Shown here in pieces: positions 30,461 through 35,408 of a stretch of DNA of 35,408 nucleotides. Numbering within the stretch: position 1 is the first letter of the stretch; each line of letters begins with the position of its first letter. The DNA lies in assembly GCA_027009865.1 (NCBI GenBank), contig JALVCR010000099.1, forward strand, positions 1-35,408, given 5' to 3'. The stretch is from Campylobacterales bacterium. GTDB lineage: Bacteria; Campylobacterota; Campylobacteria; Campylobacterales; JAADDG01. The notes below the pieces were generated by a model. It was not told where the DNA came from. It worked only from the letters and a program-made list of their open reading frames with translations, and did no database searches. Both the position numbers and the translations under genes were made by a program.

Positions 30461-31804
30461 TTATTTTCCAAGACAGAAATTAGAAAACATCTTATCTAAA
30501 ATCTCATCTCTCTCAAAAGGTCTTGTTACAGAAGATATATAAGATATTGCATCGTTTAAAAGATATGAGAAAAGCTCTAACTCCCCTTCGCTTAAATGCT
30601 CTTTTGCCTCTTTAATTGCATTCAAAGCTTCTCTGACCGCTTCTATCTGCCTTTTTGATATCAAAATCAGATCATTTTGAATACTTTGGGAATCAAGATA
30701 TTTTTGTATGGAATCCATAACCAAACTTGTATCTTGTTTGCAGCTTATCTTAATTAATTCAAAATCTTTAAATTTAGAGAGATCCAACCTATTTGGAAGA
30801 TCCATTTTATTGATTATTACAAAAATCTTCTTTTTATCTTTATACTCATTAATTAAATCCAATATCTTCTTATCATCGTTGTCAAACTCTCTTGAATTAT
30901 CGAAAACTGCCAAAACTATATCGCTCTCTTCTATCGCTTTTACCGATCTTTGCATTCCCATCTTCTCTATAAAATCCTCGCTCTCCCCCCTGATTCCGGC
31001 GGTATCTACTATCTTTACAAGATGGGTTCCGACTCTTATCTCCTCTTCTATCGTATCTCTCGTGGTTCCGGCAACATCGCTTATAATAGCTCTATTGTAG
31101 CTTAAAATAGAATTTAAAAGAGAGCTTTTCCCGACATTTGGCTTCCCTATTATAGAGATTTTAAACCCCTCTATAAGCCCCTCTCTTTTTAAGCTTATTA
31201 AAAGCGTTTTCTCAAGCTCTTTTGAAATAGAGTCAAGTTTTCTTGAGATATTATCCATCAAATCCAAAGGAAGGTCTTCTTCGGCATAATCTATGCTAAC
31301 TTCCACATAGGCTAAAATCTCAATCAAAGAATCTCTCAAAGAGTCCATATACTCTTTAAGTTCGCCCTTTAGCTGTTTTGAGAGAATTTTAGCGGCATCT
31401 AAGCTTTTGCTCTCTATAAGTTTTGCGATAGCCTCGGCTTTTGTTAAATCTATTCTGCCGTTTAAAAAGGCTCTTTTGGTAAATTCTCCGGGATTTGCGA
31501 GTCTTGCTCCAAGCTTTAGAGTCTCTTCCAAAATCAAAGAGGCCACAACCAAGCCTCCGTGGCACTGAAACTCTATTACATCTTCGCAGGTAAAGCTTTT
31601 TGGAGCCTTAAAGTAGATTACGATAGCTTCGTCAATAAACTCCCCGCTTGTGTTATAGAGATTGCATAAAGTGGCAAAGCGGGGCTTAAAATCATCTTTT
31701 TTAGCCATTTTTTTAGCAATATCCAAAGCCTTATCACCGCTTACTCTGACAATAGCGATAGAGCCGATTCCGTAAGCTGTCGCAATAGCGGATATGGTAT
31801 CTAT
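30461..31804 (-). CDS. mnmE: MnmE, tRNA U34 modification GTPase, with an apparent AUA start
   Basis: Cytoplasmic GTPase that, with MnmG, modifies wobble uridine in tRNA. The conserved N-terminus DTISAIATAYGIGSIAIVRV is encoded upstream of the first canonical start (TTG 31726). The only codons between the in-frame stop and this motif are AAA and ATA, so the start is most likely ATA at 31804, overlapping the jag stop as ATAG, with AAGG eight bases upstream. The resulting 447 residues match the family (442 in Campylobacter). G-domain motifs are GKPNVGKSS, DVAGTTRDT, DTAG and NKMD; the C-terminus is FCLGK, with the catalytic cysteine. Confidence 0.9.
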   Translation of the reverse strand: MDTISAIATAYGIGSIAIVRVSGDKALDIAKKMAKKDDFKPRFATLCNLYNTSGEFIDEAIVIYFKAPKSFTCEDVIEFQCHGGLVVASLILEETLKLGARLANPGEFTKRAFLNGRIDLTKAEAIAKLIESKSLDAAKILSKQLKGELKEYMDSLRDSLIEILAYVEVSIDYAEEDLPLDLMDNISRKLDSISKELEKTLLISLKREGLIEGFKISIIGKPNVGKSSLLNSILSYNRAIISDVAGTTRDTIEEEIRVGTHLVKIVDTAGIRGESEDFIEKMGMQRSVKAIEESDIVLAVFDNSREFDNDDKKILDLINEYKDKKKIFVIINKMDLPNRLDLSKFKDFELIKISCKQDTSLVMDSIQKYLDSQSIQNDLILISKRQIEAVREALNAIKEAKEHLSEGELELFSYLLNDAISYISSVTRPFERDEILDKMFSNFCLGK

Positions 31805-32505
31805 TTTTCACGCCTTAAAAAGTCGTTGACTATTATATATTTCTGCCCGTCTCTGTTTGTTTTGATGCTTACATACTTATCTTTAAACTCTTCTCTAAGC
31901 TCTTTTAAAGCTATCTTTATCAAAACTCCGTCCAAAGGCTTAGTCTGTCCTCTTCCCTGCTCTCTTATTTTCTCTTTTAAAGGAGCAAGATATCTTCTTA
32001 TCATCTCTTCTTGATTTTTCAAAAACTCGGCTATCTCAAGTTTGATATTCAATTTATATTTTAAATTTACCCAATTATAAATCATATATGAGAAAGCTTT
32101 ATATCTGTAACCCTCTTTTCCTATCAACAAAGCGGCATCTTTGCCTTTAATCTCTATCAATACTCCGTTTTCCTCCTCTTCGGGAGAGACTTTTATACTG
32201 TCAAGATCAAAACAGCTGAATTTCATAAGATGATTTAATTTCTCTTCTATCTCTTTTGCCGCTTTCTCTATCTCCTCTTTGCTTTTTTGCTCATATTTAA
32301 ACTCTTTTTTCTTTTGAGAAAACTGCTCTACTTTATTTTCATTCTTCATAGCGGCTGTAATAATGGCTCTCTTTTTAAAAATTCCAAAAATTCCTCTTGA
32401 GGGGTGCTGAATTATCTCTATATCAAGCTCGGTTACGGAGCAGTTTAAATTTGCGGCGGCTTTAGAATAGGCTTCTTCCAAAGTATCCGCTTCAACTCTT
32501 ATCAT
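31801..32505 (-). CDS. jag: Jag/KhpB, RNA-binding KH-R3H protein
   Basis: RNA-binding protein of 234 residues. It has an N-terminal Jag domain (about 1-52, with HPSRGIFGIFKKRA), a linker rich in lysine and glutamate (about 53-95), a KH domain (GKDAALLIGKEGYRYKAFSYM, about 122-145) and a C-terminal R3H-like part that is weak. The ATG shares bases with the yidC stop (ATGA). It sits in the conserved yidC-jag-mnmE order. Confidence 0.87.
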   Translation of the reverse strand: MIRVEADTLEEAYSKAAANLNCSVTELDIEIIQHPSRGIFGIFKKRAIITAAMKNENKVEQFSQKKKEFKYEQKSKEEIEKAAKEIEEKLNHLMKFSCFDLDSIKVSPEEEENGVLIEIKGKDAALLIGKEGYRYKAFSYMIYNWVNLKYKLNIKLEIAEFLKNQEEMIRRYLAPLKEKIREQGRGQTKPLDGVLIKIALKELREEFKDKYVSIKTNRDGQKYIIVNDFLRREK

Positions 32506-34094
32506 GATTTAGCCTTTTGTAGCTTTTTTTGCTGATCCATATAAGCGTTAACAAAATATTGCTGAGCAACCGATAAAAGGTTGTTTACAAACCAATAAAG
32601 CGTAAGACCGGCCGGAAATGTTACAAAGAAAAATGTAAAGATAATCGGCAAAAATTTCATGACTTTCTCTTGAGTTGGATCAGTAACGCTCATAGGAGTA
32701 ATTTTTTGGTTCCAATACATGGTAGCTCCCATTAAAATAGGAAGCACAAAATAGGGATCTTTAGCTGAAAGATCGGTAATCCATAAAATCCAAGGCGCTC
32801 CTTTTAGCTCTATTGCGTTTAACAAAACCCTATATATAGCAAAGAAAACCGGAATTTGCAACAACATAGGAAGACATCCGCCCATTGGATTTGCCCCATG
32901 CTTTTTATAAAGCTCCATCATATGAGCATTTAATTTTTGCCTGTCGTCTTTATATTTTTGCTGAAGCTCTTTTATTTTCGGAGCAAGCTCTTTCATTTTA
33001 TTCATTGAAAGCATTCCCTTGAATGTCAAAGGAAATAAAACCAATCTTATCAATATCGTAATAAGAACTATCGCCCATCCCCAGTTTCCTATCATCTCAT
33101 ACAAAAACAAAAGAAGCTTAAACATAGGTTTGGCAATAAAAGTAAAAAAGCCATACTCTATCATATCGGTAAGTCTTGGATCTATACTCTCCAAAATTCT
33201 ATGATCTTTTGGTCCTATAAATCCTTTTATCTCCAAATTTGAAGAGCTTTTTACAAAAGCTATAGGATTTTGGTCTGAATCTGGAGATATTACAACATTT
33301 AATCCCTTATCAAAATTGTAAAAAGCGGTAGCATAATATCTATCGAAAGCTGAAAGTATTTTAGCTTTTTTTACAAAAATAGGATTTTTCGTATCTTTAT
33401 CTTCAGCAATAGTCAAAGTCCCGTCCGGCTCTTCAACCAAAACTCCATGCACAGTATAAGCATCGGCTATAACAGTGGGTCTGTGTCCGGGAGTTATAAA
33501 ATATTCAGCAGGTTTGGAGAGAGTGATTTTTATGTCATAATTTCCTTTGGGATAAAAAGTTATCTCTTTTGTTATCACTCTGTCGGATAGATTTTGAGTT
33601 AAAGTTATTTTAGCGCTTTTACCGTCTAAAATAATCTCTTTTTTATCTGCTGTATAAGGATTTTTAAAAGCCTCTTTGTTTAACTTAGAATCGCTGAATC
33701 TAACTTCAAGAGGTTTAGGTTCAGCTTTAGATGAAAAAAGCTCCAATCTCTCGCCCTTTTCATTTTTAAATCTTTTGTCGTTTATGAAAAATTTATATAT
33801 TCTTCCAAGCTCGTCTATCTGAACGGTAAAATGCTTTGAGTTTATAGTAGCTATTATTTTATGTTTTGAAATCTCTTTATTTGAGATAGGAGCGTTTTTA
33901 TTCTCATCAACTCTATTTTCCGCTTCAACGCTTGGAGCGCTTTTAGAGGATATCTCTTTTGAAGAGGCAGTAGAATTTAGTTCATTTGCAATGGGCTTTT
34001 TTGGAATAAAAAAGTAGTCATACAGCCCAAGCACTATAACGCTTAAAACAACCGCTATTAACATTCTTTGATTTTGACTTAAATTATCCAACAC
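32502..34094 (-). CDS. yidC: YidC, membrane protein insertase
   Basis: Inner-membrane insertase of 530 residues. Helix 1 (about 9-27) carries the N-terminal anchor, then comes a large periplasmic domain (about 50-320) and five C-terminal helices from about 335, with GNWGWAIVLITILIRLVLFP, GGCLPMLLQIPVFFAIYRVL and FPAGLTLYWFVNNLLS. The arginine of ILIRLV is in the place of the hydrophilic-groove residue. The start is GTG 34094 or TTG 34091; no ATG is present. It overlaps yidD by 11 bp. Confidence 0.95.
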   Translation of the reverse strand: MLDNLSQNQRMLIAVVLSVIVLGLYDYFFIPKKPIANELNSTASSKEISSKSAPSVEAENRVDENKNAPISNKEISKHKIIATINSKHFTVQIDELGRIYKFFINDKRFKNEKGERLELFSSKAEPKPLEVRFSDSKLNKEAFKNPYTADKKEIILDGKSAKITLTQNLSDRVITKEITFYPKGNYDIKITLSKPAEYFITPGHRPTVIADAYTVHGVLVEEPDGTLTIAEDKDTKNPIFVKKAKILSAFDRYYATAFYNFDKGLNVVISPDSDQNPIAFVKSSSNLEIKGFIGPKDHRILESIDPRLTDMIEYGFFTFIAKPMFKLLLFLYEMIGNWGWAIVLITILIRLVLFPLTFKGMLSMNKMKELAPKIKELQQKYKDDRQKLNAHMMELYKKHGANPMGGCLPMLLQIPVFFAIYRVLLNAIELKGAPWILWITDLSAKDPYFVLPILMGATMYWNQKITPMSVTDPTQEKVMKFLPIIFTFFFVTFPAGLTLYWFVNNLLSVAQQYFVNAYMDQQKKLQKAKS

Positions 34095-34440
34095 GGTCTT
34101 TTTCCTTTTTAAAACTTTTTATTAAATAGAATTTGTCTCCCTTTTTGGGAACAAACCAGTATTCTATCGAAAAATCTTTATTTCTAAACATATTTCCATT
34201 TTTTAAAAAAGATTTTTCAAATTTCTTTATGACAACGGGATAATCTATCCCGCCTCTAAAAAGCTGATTGCATCGAAGAACCCTCAAAGTAGAAAAAACA
34301 AAAGCTTTAAAGAGGGAGTTTTTATTTATCTGCCATTTGGCATACTCCGAACAGGTCGGATAGTATCTGCAGCTGCCAAAACTAAATAGAGTAAAAACTT
34401 TTTGATAAATTTCAAGAAAAAAGAGAAAAACCTTTCTCAT
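34084..34440 (-). CDS. yidD: YidD, membrane protein insertion efficiency factor
   Basis: Small membrane-associated protein aiding YidC. The N-terminal amphipathic helix (about 1-18, FLFFLEIYQKVFTLF) is followed by the family motif CRYYPTCSEYA (about 24-34) and GGIDYPVV (about 63-70). It has 118 residues, against about 70-85 in most species, because of a lysine-rich C-terminal extension. ATG overlaps the rnpA stop (ATGA). Confidence 0.92.
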   Translation of the reverse strand: MRKVFLFFLEIYQKVFTLFSFGSCRYYPTCSEYAKWQINKNSLFKAFVFSTLRVLRCNQLFRGGIDYPVVIKKFEKSFLKNGNMFRNKDFSIEYWFVPKKGDKFYLIKSFKKEKDRVG

Positions 34441-34772
34441 TTATAGGCTCTAAGATATTTTAAAGCCTCTTTGAGGCTGTTTTTTATTTTTTGATAATTT
34501 TCCGTTAAAATCGCTCTTTTGGCTACAAAAATATAAGTTCCCTCTTTTAAAGCTTCCTCATTTTCCAAAAAAAGAGCCCTAAGCCTTCTTTTGGCAAAAT
34601 TTCTCTTAACCGCATTACCTATTTTCTTGCTGACGGTAAAACCGACTCTCTTCTCGCCGCCCTCTTTAAAAAAAATTACTATGCTTTGAGTGTGCCTCTT
34701 TTTTGAATTGTTATAGATCTTAGAAAACTCTTTGGGAGTTTTTAAAAGCTTGAAACTTTTTAAACGCTCAAT
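34437..34772 (-). CDS. rnpA: RnpA, RNase P protein component, with an apparent AUU start
   Basis: Protein subunit of RNase P, 111 residues, which processes the 5' ends of tRNA. The family motif is VGFTVSKKIGNAVKRNFAKR with RRLR following, and RLKSFKLLKTPKEFSKIY forms the N-terminus. In this frame the codons between the upstream TAA (34787-34785) and the conserved part are AGG CAG AAA AAG ATT GAG CGT; there is no ATG, GTG or TTG. ATT at 34772 is the best candidate, nine bases after AAAGG. The start lies inside the last 13 bp of rpmH. The gene is short but its translation is free of stops. Confidence 0.88.
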   Translation of the reverse strand: MERLKSFKLLKTPKEFSKIYNNSKKRHTQSIVIFFKEGGEKRVGFTVSKKIGNAVKRNFAKRRLRALFLENEEALKEGTYIFVAKRAILTENYQKIKNSLKEALKYLRAYK

Positions 34773-34894
34773 CTTTTTCTGCCTTTAGCTCTTCTTCTTT
34801 TTAAAACTTTTCTTCCGTTTTTAGTCTTCATTCTCGCTCTAAAACCGTGCGTTCTCTTTCTTGGAGTGTTATGTGGCTGATATGTTCTTTTCAC
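34760..34894 (-). CDS. rpmH: Ribosomal protein bL34
   Basis: Ribosomal protein L34 of 44 residues, a highly basic peptide beginning MKRTYQPHNTPRKRTHGFRA and ending RRRRAKGRKRLSV, the universal pattern. The start is GTG at 34894 with AAGGA upstream. It is the first gene of the rpmH-rnpA-yidD-yidC-jag-mnmE operon. Confidence 0.95.
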   Translation of the reverse strand: MKRTYQPHNTPRKRTHGFRARMKTKNGRKVLKRRRAKGRKRLSV

Positions 34895-35282
34895 TTTGCG
34901 TTCCTTTTTCAAAAATTTTTTATGCGCGAAATCTTAATAAAACTTTACTTAAATACCACTAAATATAGGCACTCAAACCTTTTAAAATGAAAGTTTATAA
35001 CCGATATTACGCAATTAAAGAAAATGTAAATTGGGGAAAGTTCTAAATTGAACGAAAACTTTACAATTTTAGCATAAAAATTTTATGTTAGCCGAAGGCT
35101 AAAAAAGTGCACCAAACCCCGAAGGGGCGCTTTAGCGTTTGCACTTTTTAATAAAATTTTTATGCGTTTGCAACGCAAAAAATTGTAACTCGTTTGAGTG
35201 AAATTTAGAATCTTTCCCTTAAAGTTTGTAAAGTCAGTTTATAAAATTATAAGCAAAATCGAGATAAAATTGCGCTGTTTTT
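34895..35282. other. Gene-free region between rpmH and tRNA-Gly
   Basis: This 388-bp stretch holds the rpmH promoter region and ribosome site at its left end, the nested inverted repeat at 35034-35218, and presumably the tRNA promoter at its right end (a TAAAAT lies near 35265). I see no open frame of interest, and no DnaA-box cluster. Confidence 0.6.
35034..35218. repeat. Large nested inverted repeat
   Basis: The left arm begins GGGAAAG-TTCTAAATT at 35034 and the right arm is AATTTAGAATCTTTCCC ending at 35218. Inside, TTACAATTTT (35061-35070) faces AAAATTGTAA, and GCATAAAAATTTTAT (35072-35086) faces ATAAAATTTTTATGC (35151-35165), a perfect 15-bp stem. The centre holds two further hairpins, TTAGCC-GAA-GGCTAA (35088-35102) and AAAAAGTGCA / TGCACTTTTT (35102-35149), the latter enclosing CCCC-GAA-GGGG. 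The right arm has a 13-bp insert that is itself palindromic (GCGTT TGC AACGC). Confidence 0.8.
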
Positions 35283-35357
35283 GCGGGAGTAGCTCAGGGG
35301 TAGAGCACAACCTTGCCAAGGTTGGGGTCGCGGGTTCGAATCCCGTCTCCCGCTCCA
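35283..35357 (+). tRNA. tRNA-Gly (anticodon GCC)
   Basis: Complete cloverleaf: acceptor GCGGGAG / CTCCCGC, D-arm AGCTCAGGGGTAGAGC, anticodon arm with GCC in CTTGCCAAG, T-arm GCGGGTTCGAATCCCGT, discriminator T and encoded CCA. Standard glycine isoacceptor. Confidence 0.96.
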
Positions 35358-35380
35358 TAAATTTGGCGCCAAGGCGCATT

Positions 35381-35408
35381 ATGGCTAAAAAGATTTTTCT
35401 TCTTTTTT
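35381..35408 (+). CDS. Possible start of a CDS cut by the window edge
   Basis: ATG at 35381 opens a frame MAKKIFLLF, resembling the beginning of a signal peptide, with AAGG about seven bases upstream. Only nine codons are visible, so this is only a suggestion. Confidence 0.25.

Noticed and set aside
34895..35282. Replication origin next to rpmH
   Set aside because: rpmH often neighbours oriC, but I see no DnaA-box cluster (TTATCCACA-like) and no dnaA or dnaN in the window.
1..35408. CRISPR array, insertion sequence, prophage or integrase
   Set aside because: No regularly spaced repeats, transposase, terminal inverted repeats or phage genes were seen.

Overview
The window looks like a chromosomal segment of a thermophilic or vent-type member of the Campylobacterota (formerly Epsilonproteobacteria). 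The support is A+T-rich coding, a nap cluster in the order napA-G-H-B-F-L-D with napG/napH and no napC, a Sec-type clade II NosZ with a C-terminal haem c domain, and the accessory genes nosB, nosG, nosC1, nosC2 and nosH known from Wolinella. A full nitrate-to-N2 pathway with NirS suggests the Nitratiruptor/Nitrosophilus side of the phylum; that placement is inference.

Layout, read on the minus strand (which carries nearly everything) from high to low coordinates. 35283-35357 (+) is tRNA-Gly, separated by a gene-free stretch with a large nested inverted repeat (35034-35218) from the housekeeping operon rpmH-rnpA-yidD-yidC-jag-mnmE (34894-30461). In that operon rnpA appears to start at AUU and mnmE at AUA. 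Next is an Fnr-box-driven operon (30350-27708): a DUF2249-like protein, a haem-copper-oxidase-like membrane protein, a DUF59 protein, a small membrane protein and a DUF1858/DUF2249 protein. An FmdE-like gene (27088-27690, +) faces it across a bidirectional terminator and diverges from napAGHBFLD plus a PAS-domain sensor gene (26885-19492). A Crp/Fnr-family regulator without cysteines (18851-19489, +) is divergent from orf110-norC-norB-orf54-nirS-nirN-nirJ-nirF-nirE (18689-9612). nosZ follows with two Fnr-like boxes, then a terminator, then nosB-D-G-C1-C2-H-F-L-Y with its own promoter; nosY runs off the left edge.

How the genes work together: Nap reduces periplasmic nitrate to nitrite using electrons from the NapGH quinol dehydrogenase; NirS makes NO; NorCB makes N2O; NosZ makes N2, with electrons probably delivered by NosGH and NosC1/C2 and copper delivered by NosDFY and NosL. 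NirE, NirF, NirJ and NirN supply part of haem d1 synthesis; nirDLGH are not in the window.

The strongest new-looking signals are: (1) six 14-bp Fnr/Dnr-type palindromes, four of them placed exactly 29.5 bp from box centre to the first base of a good -10 element, the class II (-41.5) geometry; (2) a NirN with a second cytochrome c domain at its C-terminus, resembling a NirN-NirC fusion; (3) an unlisted 54-residue membrane protein between norB and nirS whose 3' end is itself a terminator hairpin; (4) the uncharacterised Fnr-box operon at 27708-30350; (5) the non-canonical AUU and AUA starts; (6) the nested inverted repeat beside rpmH.
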